Shown: piece by piece, positions 1 to 7,165 of the stretch
How the letters are laid out: every line of letters starts with the position of its first letter
Position numbering within the stretch: position 1 is the first letter of the stretch
Assembly (NCBI RefSeq): GCF_902488535.1
Contig: NZ_CABTWO010000032.1
Location: 1 to 10,430, forward strand
Source: an uncultured Mobiluncus sp.
Lineage (GTDB): Bacteria; Actinomycetota; Actinomycetes; Actinomycetales; Actinomycetaceae
Direction of reading: 5' to 3'
DNA length: 10,430 nucleotides
Program-made: the position numbers and the translations under genes
The notes under the pieces: model-generated
What the model saw: only the letters and a program-made list of their open reading frames with translations
Databases searched by the model: none
Told to the model about the DNA's origin: nothing

Positions 1-18
1 GCTGCCAATAATGGCAGC
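1..18. terminator. Hairpin just past the minus-strand operon, possible terminator
   Basis: A perfect 7-base stem (GCTGCCA / TGGCAGC) with an ATAA loop lies 40 bases beyond the stop codon of the last minus-strand gene. For a minus-strand transcript this is where an intrinsic terminator would sit. The following T-run, if any, lies outside the window, and the plus-strand side (TATTGCC) is not T-rich, so a terminator for plus-strand transcripts is unlikely. The stem is seen directly; its role is inferred. Confidence 0.4.
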
Positions 19-57
19 TATTGCCTAAATACCACTTTATATTGACAACAAATGAGG

Positions 58-357
58 TTACCGGTGGCGGCGGCGCAGTTTTGCCAGCAACAAAACACCG
101 GCAACCACTCCGGCCGCGATACCCAGTTTCTTTTGCGAATCCACATCGCCTTCCACCGCGTCAGTGAAGGTCACCTTGGCTTGCTGCGCAAAATTCTGGG
201 CTTTCGCTTTTGCTTCTTTGACCTGGTTGGCCGGACGGAGCCGGTCCACCAACTGGTCTACGGTCTGACCCATATCGGAGCGGGCGGTTTCAATCTGACG
301 CTCGATTTCCTCCGGGCTACCGTTAAACTCTTTTTTCACTGCGATGTTTTCGCTCAT
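58..357 (-). CDS. DUF3618 family small membrane-anchored protein
   Basis: A 99-residue protein. Residues about 14-42 (SPEEIERQIETARSDMGQTV and onwards to DRLRP) match the DUF3618 pattern of an acidic helix followed by a V-D-x-L-x-x-R-L-x-P segment. Residues 43-70 are charged and helical. One hydrophobic segment at 78-92 is followed by the basic tail KLRRRHR, so the protein is probably tail-anchored with most of its mass in the cytoplasm. The function of DUF3618 is unknown; in actinobacteria it commonly sits beside a Phage_holin_3_6 (DUF1469) protein, as here. The start codon overlaps the stop of the upstream gene as ATGA (354-357), and AGGAG lies 7 bases upstream inside that gene, so translation is probably coupled. 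Confidence 0.85.
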   Translation of the reverse strand: MSENIAVKKEFNGSPEEIERQIETARSDMGQTVDQLVDRLRPANQVKEAKAKAQNFAQQAKVTFTDAVEGDVDSQKKLGIAAGVVAGVLLLAKLRRRHR

Positions 358-773
358 TTTTCCGCTCCTAAATCCGGGCGCTTGATGGCTGCCTTCAGCG
401 TCGCAACGTCGCGCTTAACGTGCTTTTGGGGTTCCGGGATGTTTTCTTTGGCGCGTTTCACCGCGGACAGCCCGATCAGAACCAAAATCGCGGTCAACAC
501 CAGCAAAACCGCCGCGGTGAGCAAAGCGCCCCACGCAGCGAAACCAGTCAGCGCCGTAAACCCATAGAACATTGCTTTAATCAAATAACCCAGCATGAAC
601 AGGGCCAACACGCCAGCTGCCGCCAGCATTCCCGCCGCCAAACCAAACCGAGACCCGGCGGCCTTGGCCTGGGCTTTCATCAACGCGACCTCAGCCCTGA
701 ACAGGTCAGAAATCTGGGTAGAAAATCGCGCAAACAGCGCCCCCAGAGATAATTTCGGTTCTTCTATAGCCAT
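354..773 (-). CDS. Phage_holin_3_6 / DUF1469 family membrane protein
   Basis: A 139-residue protein. An N-terminal amphipathic region (residues 8-42, with FRAEVALMKAQAKAAG) resembles the family's conserved E-x-x-L-x-K-A-E helix. Two hydrophobic membrane segments follow at about 43-67 and 79-104, then a charged lysine-rich cytoplasmic tail (105-139). Despite the family name there is no phage gene nearby, and this type is normally a chromosomal envelope protein of unknown role. The start is supported by GAGGAGG 5 bases before the ATG. The gene overlaps the DUF3618 gene by 4 bases, and the two probably act together. It begins 59 bases after the permease gene on the same strand; that gap is AT-rich and could hold a separate promoter. 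Confidence 0.85.
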   Translation of the reverse strand: MAIEEPKLSLGALFARFSTQISDLFRAEVALMKAQAKAAGSRFGLAAGMLAAAGVLALFMLGYLIKAMFYGFTALTGFAAWGALLTAAVLLVLTAILVLIGLSAVKRAKENIPEPQKHVKRDVATLKAAIKRPDLGAEK

Positions 774-832
774 AAGGGCCTCCTCGTCGACGTCACTTAA
801 AACCTAGTTTACTATTTTCACAAAATCTGCGT
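774..832 (-). promoter_or_regulatory. AT-rich gap, possible promoter plus strong ribosome binding site for the holin-like/DUF3618 pair
   Basis: The 59 bases between the permease stop and the next minus-strand start are clearly more AT-rich than the flanking genes. Read on the minus strand they contain TTGTGA (4 of 6 to the -35 consensus) followed by TAAACT and TTAAGT, which are weak -10 candidates at imperfect spacing, and then GAGGAGG 5 bases before the ATG at 773. The ribosome binding site is convincing. The promoter is only suggested by composition. I see no hairpin with a T-run, so read-through from the permease gene is possible. Confidence 0.35.
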
Positions 833-3406
833 TTAGGAAGCGAGAGTCGCCATGAGCGCCGGGGTTCGCAAAATTTTTCGCGCCGGCCACGCCGCCGCCA
901 AAACCGCCAAAATGACAGCCGCCGCAACGAAACTGAGCTGGCCCAGCACCGGGATTCCCCACGCTCCTAGCCCGAAGTCACGCAGCAGCCAGTGCCACAG
1001 CATTCCGATGACCAGCCCGGAAATCCACCCCAGCCCTGCTCCCAGCAACGCCAGGAAAAATGCCTCCCACCGCAGCGAAGCCCGCACTTCCCGCGGGGTT
1101 AGCCCCAGCACCCGCAGCATGGCAAAACTCTGGCGCCGTTCTACCATCGCCAGCGCCAAAGTGTTCACAATCCCCAAAATAGCGATGACGATTGATAGCC
1201 CGAGCAGCGCATACATCAGCCACAGCACTTGTGTGGTGGTTTGCGACAGGGCGTGGGACAGCTCCACCGGGGTAAAGACCCGGTAGACAAAAAACTGGTT
1301 CAGGCTGTGTTCTATCTGGTTTTTTACCTGACGGATTTCAGCCGGGGTGGGTGCGGCATTCTCGCTCTGAAGGTTCACAAAAATGTACTGGTAGGTCAGG
1401 GTTTCGGGGGCCGCCGCCTGACGCAGATACAGTGGGTCGAGGAAAATCGCCGCGTTCAGCAGGGTGGAGCGGACTATTCCGGCGACCTTGGTGGAATAAA
1501 TCCCGCGGGGACCCGTCACCGTAATCGCGTCCCCGACTTTCCACCCTTCCCGGGCGGCATCACGGGCGTTCACCAGGGCTTGGCCGTTTGCCAGTCCCTC
1601 CACGTCACCGGCCTTGACCTGCAGGGAGACGAGGTTCTTGGCTTCGTCCGCAGTGATACCGGCGGCGGTGAGCGACTGCGTGGGATCTTGGTCGAGGCGC
1701 ACCAGCATCGGGGTGCTAAAGATATTGGCGTTGGCGAAACGCACCCCGTCCACTTTCCGCAGCGCCGCGAGGGCTTTTTCGACATTCGTGGACGGCTGCA
1801 GCGAGGCCACGACCAGGTCGGAATGGACTTCTGAAACGACCCCGGCCTGCAGAGACTTGCGGGCGGAATCGGCCAGGATGCCGCCGGTGGTGGCAATGGC
1901 TACGCCGATGACCAGGGCGGCTGCCCCCAGGGAGGTGCGGCGCGGGTAGCGGCGCAGGTTGCGCAGCGCCAAATGCGCCGGAAGGCGGTTGAAACGCTGA
2001 AATATTGCGGCAAAAATCCACAGGAATGGACGCAGCAGGACTGGAGTCAGCCACAGCACGCCACACAAACCCAACAGCGAAGCCGCTAGGGCCAGCACTG
2101 TCGCCCGCGTCCCCACTCCTGACTGGGACGCCTCCACCAGCGCCCCGGCACCGAGGCCAACGGCCACGACCAGGACCACCAGCCCGAAAATCGTGGCGCG
2201 GCGCAGACGGATCTTCGGGGCGGGAGCGCTGGCAGCCAAAGCATCCAGCGGGGTCATACGCCCGGCACGCCGCGCCGGAATCAAGCAGGCCGCCACGGTA
2301 ATCAGGACTCCCAGGGCCACAATCGCCAGCGCCCGCACGAGCCCCAACGGCACACCGGAAGTGAACACCCACCCTTGTGCAGTGAGAATTTGCCGGGCCC
2401 CCAGCACCAGCGCCAGCCCTACGCCCTCGCCCAAAACGGACCCGACCAGCCCAATCAGCAGGGCTTCGCCGGTCACCAGCAGCTGCAGCGACCGGGGAGT
2501 GTAGCCCGCAGCGCGCAGCATTCCGAGCATCCGATAGCGGGAAGTAACCAGAATCCCGAAAGTGTTGGCAATCAGGAAGGCGCCCGCCAGCAACGCCAGC
2601 GCCACAAACGCCTGGGCCAGCAGGTTCACCAGTCCGACCGTGCGGGCCACGGCCGCGGACTGCTGGGCGCGCAGCGCGGCACCCGTCAAAATGACAGCAT
2701 CGGGGCCGACCGCGTCTTGGACGCGTTCTTTGACATTGTCGGGGTCGGCCACGGACGCCACATGGATGCCGATGAGCTTAATTTTGCCGGTGGGGGAAAA
2801 CCAGGTTTTCGCGTCCTTACCGTCCACGAAAGCCAAGGTGGCGGTCCCGAGCGAGGCTTTGAACTGGGCCAGGCCCACGACTTTCAGGCGGTGGGTGGCT
2901 CCGGCCCAAATCAGGGTGGCGGTTTGGCCGGTTTTCAGTCCGGCGCGCCGCGCCGTGTTCACTTCCAGCATGACCTCTTTCGGTCCTTGCGGCAGGCGTC
3001 CCGAGGCGACTTCCGGGCCGGGCGGATAGGGAAAAACGCCGCGCACCAGAGTCGGGGTGAGCCCTATCGAGACGGGGTGTTTGTCCTGATTCAACAGGAC
3101 AGCCTGCCCCTCAAAGCGGGGTGCGGCGTGGGCGACTCCGTCGACCGCTTCGATAATCGGCACAAGTTCGTCGCTGATGTTGCCGCGCGCCTCCAGTTCT
3201 CCCGCGGCGGCGTCTTTCGTCGGGGGCGCCACGGCATAAAGGTCCCCGGAAAGCGTCGCGGTTACCGAGGACTTGGCCGCGTCCGTCATCAGGTCGGTTA
3301 TCCCCAAAGTGGCGGTCAAGAACGTGATGCCCAGCACGACGGCGAACACGGTGGGAAAAAAGCGGTAGCCGCGGCGGGTGATTTCGCGCCAAATGATTTT
3401 CCACAT
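833..3406 (-). CDS. ABC transporter permease, MacB/FtsX type, two FtsX domains
   Basis: An 857-residue inner-membrane permease of the MacB/LolC/FtsX type (mechanotransmission ABC systems that act on lipoproteins, peptides, lipids or drugs in the envelope). Predicted membrane segments are at about 16-38, 262-285, 310-336, 357-379, 405-424, 436-458, 495-515, 725-755, 780-804 and 822-844, giving ten. Segments 1 and 2 flank one extracytoplasmic MacB-like domain (about 40-255) and segments 7 and 8 flank a second (about 516-722). The two FtsX domains are at about 262-392 and 728-850; both contain the cytoplasmic coupling pattern R-x-x-x-x-M-L-R-x-x-G (R290-G301 and R758-G768), which contacts the ATPase. 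This duplicated layout is the usual actinobacterial form in which one chain supplies both halves. The ATG lies 5 bases after the ATPase stop with only a weak, distant AAAGG, suggesting translational coupling. The substrate cannot be deduced. Confidence 0.92.
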   Translation of the reverse strand: MWKIIWREITRRGYRFFPTVFAVVLGITFLTATLGITDLMTDAAKSSVTATLSGDLYAVAPPTKDAAAGELEARGNISDELVPIIEAVDGVAHAAPRFEGQAVLLNQDKHPVSIGLTPTLVRGVFPYPPGPEVASGRLPQGPKEVMLEVNTARRAGLKTGQTATLIWAGATHRLKVVGLAQFKASLGTATLAFVDGKDAKTWFSPTGKIKLIGIHVASVADPDNVKERVQDAVGPDAVILTGAALRAQQSAAVARTVGLVNLLAQAFVALALLAGAFLIANTFGILVTSRYRMLGMLRAAGYTPRSLQLLVTGEALLIGLVGSVLGEGVGLALVLGARQILTAQGWVFTSGVPLGLVRALAIVALGVLITVAACLIPARRAGRMTPLDALAASAPAPKIRLRRATIFGLVVLVVAVGLGAGALVEASQSGVGTRATVLALAASLLGLCGVLWLTPVLLRPFLWIFAAIFQRFNRLPAHLALRNLRRYPRRTSLGAAALVIGVAIATTGGILADSARKSLQAGVVSEVHSDLVVASLQPSTNVEKALAALRKVDGVRFANANIFSTPMLVRLDQDPTQSLTAAGITADEAKNLVSLQVKAGDVEGLANGQALVNARDAAREGWKVGDAITVTGPRGIYSTKVAGIVRSTLLNAAIFLDPLYLRQAAAPETLTYQYIFVNLQSENAAPTPAEIRQVKNQIEHSLNQFFVYRVFTPVELSHALSQTTTQVLWLMYALLGLSIVIAILGIVNTLALAMVERRQSFAMLRVLGLTPREVRASLRWEAFFLALLGAGLGWISGLVIGMLWHWLLRDFGLGAWGIPVLGQLSFVAAAVILAVLAAAWPARKILRTPALMATLAS

Positions 3407-3411
3407 GGCGT

Positions 3412-6015
3412 TTACCGGCCTTTAGGAGGGTATCTCAAGGATTGGGTGCGCCAGTTCGGGGTGGGGGTTTCCGGCGCGGCCGAGCCAGGGGCCGTGGGGG
3501 TCGTGGGGATTGTTGGGGTTGGCGAGCCGGGGGCAGAAGCGCGGGAAGTATCCGGGGTGTCCGGGGTGGACGCGGTTAGCGAGGTTGACGGGGTTGACGA
3601 GCCGGGGGCGCGTCCGAGGTTTCGCAGTTCATCCTGCAGAGTCGCCGAACGGGCTCCTGCCTGGGCTAACATGGCATCTGCCCGGGCAATGAGCAGTTCT
3701 TGGTCGGGGGTTTTCCCGCGGCTGGGCAAGCTCGGGCTGCCGCCGTAGGACGCTGACGTAGCCGCGGCGGCGCGCCGTGTTCGCGGCGGGGGCGTCGGTT
3801 CTGAGTCGCGTGAGCCGCGCGGTGTGGAGGATCCCTGCAGCGTTTCCGTGGCGTCATTAATCGCCGCTCCCGAAGCTGCCAGGAGCTTCTCCGCCTGCTC
3901 AATCATGGCCAACAGTTCGCTCTTGCCTTCAGCTTCGGCCAAGTGAGGGTCGATGGCGGGTCGGCGCGACCGGCGCGGTCCTTCATAAGTGCGGGAAGTG
4001 GCGGGTTCTGGTCTCGGTGTAGGTTCGGGAAGGGGTTCCGGGGCAGTTGCCGCAGCGGGCGTGGGTTGCGACTCGGGTTGGCGCGCGAACGTGTCCGGAG
4101 CCATTAACGGGGTTTCTGGCTGATAGGTTCGCCGAGTCTCCGGGAGTGGTTCAAAAGTCGGTTCCGGTGCGGCCGGCGGTTCGGGCTGCGGTGTGGGCTG
4201 AACGGTAGCCCGCACCCCAGCAGGGGACATCGCGTCGTCTGGCGCGGCAAATCTATCAGGAGAATCAGGGCGCGCCGGCGCGGATCCGGCCGGACTCACC
4301 TGGAGTGATTCGGGAGTAAACGATTCGGAAAGAATCCGGGACGAAGCCGAACTGGGCACAAGTGTGGGGGTATTGTCCGCCCAAGCGTTCGCGGCTAACG
4401 GCGCGACCGGCGGTGCAACTGGCGCAGTTGCACCTGTGGGAAGCACCGGCGGCGCAGCCGGTGTGGGCGTATTTGCTGCGATACCTCCCGGAATCGGACG
4501 GCGCGACAGGGGAGACGCCACCAAGTCCCCTTCACCGTCAACAGTGGGCGCGGGCTGGTCCGTAAAATCGAACGGATTGAACCCGGTATCACCAAAATCA
4601 GCAGCCGGGGTGTCAAGGCTGCCGGACGTGTCGGAGTTAGCGGCTGCCAACTCGGCAGACCCGGAAATCACGGAATCAAAGTCGCTGCGCCCCTGGGCGG
4701 CAAAACCCTCGCCACCGGCTACATTATCCTGAACCTCCGGGGGATTGGCGGACAAAGCCGACAGCGGCTGACCCAACAAATCATTAGTGTCGTCCGGGGA
4801 GGCGGGCTGCGCCACGGACATACTGGGCCACTTGAAATCGCCGCGGGCCAGGGAATCTGCCAGTTCGTTCGGTTCGGGGTTCGCCTCGGCGATGCCCAGG
4901 TCGGCAAAAGTCAGGGCGGTATCGCGCCGACGCCGCGTCGGGGGAGGAGGTGCGGGGACAGACGCCGGCCTGGGCTTGGGGGCATCCGCAATCGGGAACG
5001 CGCTTTGCAAGTAAGGGGAAATCGGGGAGGCCGGCTCTGAACCCGATGCCGAATTTGGGAAAACCGCGGGTTCTTCTGCGGGCAATTCGGCCTGTTCAGA
5101 CTCGGTTTCCGCCTCGATTTTTGGCAAACTCACGACGCCTGTCAAATCGTTTTCCGAGGCTGGCAAATCAACGTCTCGCAAAGCCGCGGGAGCGCCCAGC
5201 TGCCCCGCGCGTTTCCGAGCTTGGCGCACGTCACCGAGATTTTGCTCCGCTTCGAGGATCGCCTCGCGGGTCGGGTTCGTCAGTTGGGCGACGATTTGGC
5301 CGTCAAACAGGAACAGCACCCGGTCGGCGTATTTCGCGGCATCCGGTTCGTGGGTGACCATGATGACTGACTGTTCCCAGTCGCGCGCGGCGGCTCGCAG
5401 GAACGAAAGGACCTGCGCCGAAGAGGCCGAATCGAGGTTCCCGGTCGGCTCATCAGCGAAAACGACTTCCGGAGCGGGCAGTAACGCGCGAGCGCAAGCG
5501 ACCTTTTGCTGTTGACCCCCGCTCAACTCGGAGGGAAAGGCGTCCAGTCGCGATTCCAAATCAAGCTCTTTGACCAGCGTCTTTAACCGACGCCGATCCG
5601 GTGATTGGCGGCGCACCATCGCCGACAACTTAATATTTTCTGCGACAGTCAACGTGGGCACCAGGTTAAACGCCTGAAAGATAAACCCGATATTTTCGCG
5701 GCGAAACCGGGTCAGTTCCGCGGCATCCAGCTGGGACAGGTCGCGACCGGCGACCGTGACTGTCCCGGATTGAAACGAATCCAAACCCGCCAAAATGTGC
5801 AGCAAAGAGGATTTCCCAGACCCGGAAGGCCCCATGATGGCGGTGAACTGGGCGCGGGGAAAATCCACATCCACATTGTCCAAAGCCGTAACGGCACGCT
5901 CCGTATCAGCCTGACCATAAATTTTAGTCAGACCGCGGACGCTGATGAGGGGATCTGAAACCGGAGAAAGCGTGGTGGAAAATCTCGGTGATGCCGCAGG
6001 GGATTGATTGACCAA
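3412..6015 (-). CDS. ABC transporter ATPase (LolD/MacB type) with about 600-residue low-complexity C-terminal extension
   Basis: I place the start at TTG 6015-6013 because AAAGGAGG ends 6 bases before it. This gives 867 residues; the open frame continues upstream to an ATG at 6078, but then the Shine-Dalgarno sequence would be inside the gene. Residues about 22-250 form a complete nucleotide-binding domain: Walker A GPSGSGKS (62-69), Q-loop FIFQAFN (Gln114), signature LSGGQ (164-168), Walker B VVFADE (184-189), D-loop NLDS (193-196), H-loop His222. It closely resembles the LolD/MacB/FtsE class and pairs with the FtsX-type permease 5 bases downstream. Such ATPases usually end near residue 230-250. 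Here about 600 more residues follow, rich in Pro, Ala, Ser, Thr and Glu, with no membrane segment or known domain. Within it, two related short helices (about 698-728 and 771-800) stand out, and the last 60 residues are almost all Thr-Pro and Ser-Pro. The extension is probably disordered and cytoplasmic. Confidence 0.9.
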   Translation of the reverse strand: MVNQSPAASPRFSTTLSPVSDPLISVRGLTKIYGQADTERAVTALDNVDVDFPRAQFTAIMGPSGSGKSSLLHILAGLDSFQSGTVTVAGRDLSQLDAAELTRFRRENIGFIFQAFNLVPTLTVAENIKLSAMVRRQSPDRRRLKTLVKELDLESRLDAFPSELSGGQQQKVACARALLPAPEVVFADEPTGNLDSASSAQVLSFLRAAARDWEQSVIMVTHEPDAAKYADRVLFLFDGQIVAQLTNPTREAILEAEQNLGDVRQARKRAGQLGAPAALRDVDLPASENDLTGVVSLPKIEAETESEQAELPAEEPAVFPNSASGSEPASPISPYLQSAFPIADAPKPRPASVPAPPPPTRRRRDTALTFADLGIAEANPEPNELADSLARGDFKWPSMSVAQPASPDDTNDLLGQPLSALSANPPEVQDNVAGGEGFAAQGRSDFDSVISGSAELAAANSDTSGSLDTPAADFGDTGFNPFDFTDQPAPTVDGEGDLVASPLSRRPIPGGIAANTPTPAAPPVLPTGATAPVAPPVAPLAANAWADNTPTLVPSSASSRILSESFTPESLQVSPAGSAPARPDSPDRFAAPDDAMSPAGVRATVQPTPQPEPPAAPEPTFEPLPETRRTYQPETPLMAPDTFARQPESQPTPAAATAPEPLPEPTPRPEPATSRTYEGPRRSRRPAIDPHLAEAEGKSELLAMIEQAEKLLAASGAAINDATETLQGSSTPRGSRDSEPTPPPRTRRAAAATSASYGGSPSLPSRGKTPDQELLIARADAMLAQAGARSATLQDELRNLGRAPGSSTPSTSLTASTPDTPDTSRASAPGSPTPTIPTTPTAPGSAAPETPTPNWRTQSLRYPPKGR

Positions 6016-6021
6016 GTTTCG

Positions 6022-6029
6022 CCTCCTTT
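6022..6029 (-). promoter_or_regulatory. Strong Shine-Dalgarno that fixes the TTG start of the ABC ATPase
   Basis: On the minus strand AAAGGAGG is followed by CGAAAC and then TTG at 6015. This is near-perfect complementarity to the 16S rRNA 3' end at ideal spacing. It decides for TTG over the in-frame ATGs at 6078 and 6045, neither of which has a comparable site. Confidence 0.85.
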
Positions 6030-6224
6030 CCCTGCATTCTTTCATATTTACCGCCAAGGTGCCGGTTTCCACGCCCAAAGGAAGTCCAACACAATACCAA
6101 AGGTCGATGCGCGCTCAGCGAGCGAGCGGAGGGCGGAACCATGCGGCCTTGTGACAATTTTACAAAATGCCATGAACTGGCAAAACACCCCACACGGTAA
6201 CGAAAAATGGTCGGACAAGGTTTT

Positions 6225-6253
6225 TTCACCTTGCCCGCGTCACCGTCTACAAT
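6225..6253 (+). promoter_or_regulatory. Promoter of the EamA-type exporter, leaderless geometry
   Basis: TTCACC (6225-6230, 4 of 6 to TTGACA), a 17-base spacer and TACAAT (6248-6253, 5 of 6 to TATAAT) form a good sigma-70/SigA-type promoter. The -10 ends 6 bases before the ATG at 6260, so transcription should start at or within a base or two of the start codon. No Shine-Dalgarno sequence fits between them. Leaderless mRNAs of this form are common in actinobacteria. Confidence 0.65.
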
Positions 6254-6259
6254 GGCAGG

Positions 6260-7156
6260 ATGCCCGGAAAACCGCGAAAACCCGTTCCCGCGCCCCTAAT
6301 TTTCTTTACCGAGGGCGTCATCCAGTATGTGGGTGCCGGTTTCGCGGTAACGTTGTTTGCCCTGATGGGGCCCCTGACCGTGGCTTGGCTGCGGACTGTA
6401 TTTGCCTCCGTACTGATGCTGGTGTGGCGCCGGCCTTGGGGAAAACGGGCGCTCACCCCCAGCGGTTATTTGTGGTCCTGCCTGTTTGGGACGGCCCTGG
6501 TCTGCATGAATATGACTTTTTACGAGGCGATTGCGCGGCTTCCCCTGGGCACCACCGTTTCCGTGGAGTTCTTGGGGCCGGTTATTTTCGCGGCTATCGG
6601 CATCGCCGGCTGGCTGGGCAAGTTTTCGGTCCTGTTGGCGTTTTCCGGCGTGGTCATGATTGGCGGGCTGGGCCTGGACATGAGCAATCCGACCGACCGG
6701 TTGGGCTTGTTCTGGGCGCTGGTCGCCGGGGGAATGTGGGTCGCCTATATGGCTTTGGGCCGCAAAGTTGCGGTTTTGGGTCGGGGCATCGATTCCCTCT
6801 CAGTAGGCTTGGTATTCGGTTCGTTCCTGCAGCTGCCCCTGGCCTGGCCAGACATTCACGTGGCGTTCAGTTCGTGGTCGGTTTTCGGCCTAGCCCTGCT
6901 GATGAGCCTGTGTTCCTCCTTTGTGCCTTACATTCTGGAACTGGTCGTGCTGCGTGATGTTTCCGCCGCTATTTTCGCGCTGCTCTCCGCGCTGCTGCCG
7001 GTGACGTCCCTGCTGGTGGGCGTGTTTATGCTGCGGCAGTTTCCGAGTTGGGCTGAAGTGGGCGGTCTGATTTTGGTGTCGGTCGCGGTGGCTCTGACCT
7101 ATCGGCGCGAACCCGCCGATTCAGCCCTGCCCTCCCAGAGCGAGTCGGCGGACTAG
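6260..7156 (+). CDS. EamA (DMT superfamily) transporter, RhtA-like exporter
   Basis: A 298-residue, highly hydrophobic protein with about ten membrane segments arranged as two EamA repeats (about 12-140 and 148-282), the usual length for the family. Features recalling the threonine/homoserine exporter RhtA are YEAIARLPLGTTVSVEFLGP (88-107), close to the RhtA I-P-L-G-x-x-V-x-x-E-F-x-G-P motif, and SSFVPYILELVVLR (219-232), close to its S-x-x-P-Y-x-L-E segment. It therefore probably exports small metabolites such as amino acids by proton exchange, but substrates in this superfamily are poorly predicted by sequence. In the second repeat the usual S-x-E-P is S-A-L-L-P (243-247). A charged tail ends the protein. 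The ATG is 6 bases after a strong -10, and the stop is 9 bases before yggS. Confidence 0.85.
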   Translation: MPGKPRKPVPAPLIFFTEGVIQYVGAGFAVTLFALMGPLTVAWLRTVFASVLMLVWRRPWGKRALTPSGYLWSCLFGTALVCMNMTFYEAIARLPLGTTVSVEFLGPVIFAAIGIAGWLGKFSVLLAFSGVVMIGGLGLDMSNPTDRLGLFWALVAGGMWVAYMALGRKVAVLGRGIDSLSVGLVFGSFLQLPLAWPDIHVAFSSWSVFGLALLMSLCSSFVPYILELVVLRDVSAAIFALLSALLPVTSLLVGVFMLRQFPSWAEVGGLILVSVAVALTYRREPADSALPSQSESAD

Positions 7157-7159
7157 ACT
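7154..7159 (+). promoter_or_regulatory. -10 element upstream of yggS, leaderless geometry
   Basis: TAGACT overlaps the stop codon of the exporter gene and ends exactly 6 bases before the yggS ATG at 7166. No Shine-Dalgarno sequence and no convincing -35 are present (the matching position reads CCTCCC). The element fits TANNNT, the core required for leaderless promoters. The case rests mainly on identical geometry at the neighbouring genes. Confidence 0.45.
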
Positions 7160-7165
7160 AGGCTT

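Larger units (their letters stand above)
6016..6259. promoter_or_regulatory. Divergent intergenic region between ABC operon and EamA-type exporter
   Basis: These 244 bases separate divergently transcribed genes and include an AT-rich core at about 6151-6230. On the minus strand TAAAAT (6162-6157) is the best -10 candidate for the ABC operon, with only a weak -35 (TTTGCC/TTTTGC around 6179-6185); it would give a leader of roughly 135 bases. An inverted repeat TGCCA-TGAAC-TGGCA (6168-6182) lies over the spacer of that putative promoter and could be an operator. A short stem CGCTC-AGC-GAGCG (6112-6124) lies within the predicted leader. I see no known riboswitch. Each element is weak alone. Confidence 0.45.

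Noticed and set aside
38..47. TTGACA (42-47) and TATATT (38-43) on the plus strand as a promoter
   Set aside because: The two hexamers overlap in the wrong order, there is no -10 at correct distance after TTGACA, and the only thing downstream is antisense to the DUF3618 gene.
354..773. Phage remnant, because the gene belongs to a family named holin
   Set aside because: No lysin, structural, integrase or attachment sequences are nearby, and this family is widespread as a chromosomal membrane protein in actinobacteria.
2375..3748. A 457-codon open frame on the plus strand opposite the permease and the end of the ATPase gene
   Set aside because: It is antisense to two convincing ABC transporter genes, has no start signal, and its protein is Gly/Arg/Gln-rich without any family motif; long shadow frames are expected in GC-rich coding DNA.
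4380..4470. Short inverted repeats (for example CACCGGCGG near CCGGTG) inside the ATPase arm
   Set aside because: They lie within an uninterrupted coding frame of Ala/Pro/Thr codons, where GC-rich self-complementary words arise readily.
6107..6140. GAGCG-rich stretch considered as a dispersed palindromic repeat related to the tail at 10351-10380
   Set aside because: The two stretches share only short GC-rich words and do not align over their length.
6004..6957. A 317-codon plus-strand frame running across the divergent promoter region into the exporter gene
   Set aside because: It crosses the promoter region and reads the EamA gene in the wrong frame; the product shows no membrane pattern or family motif.
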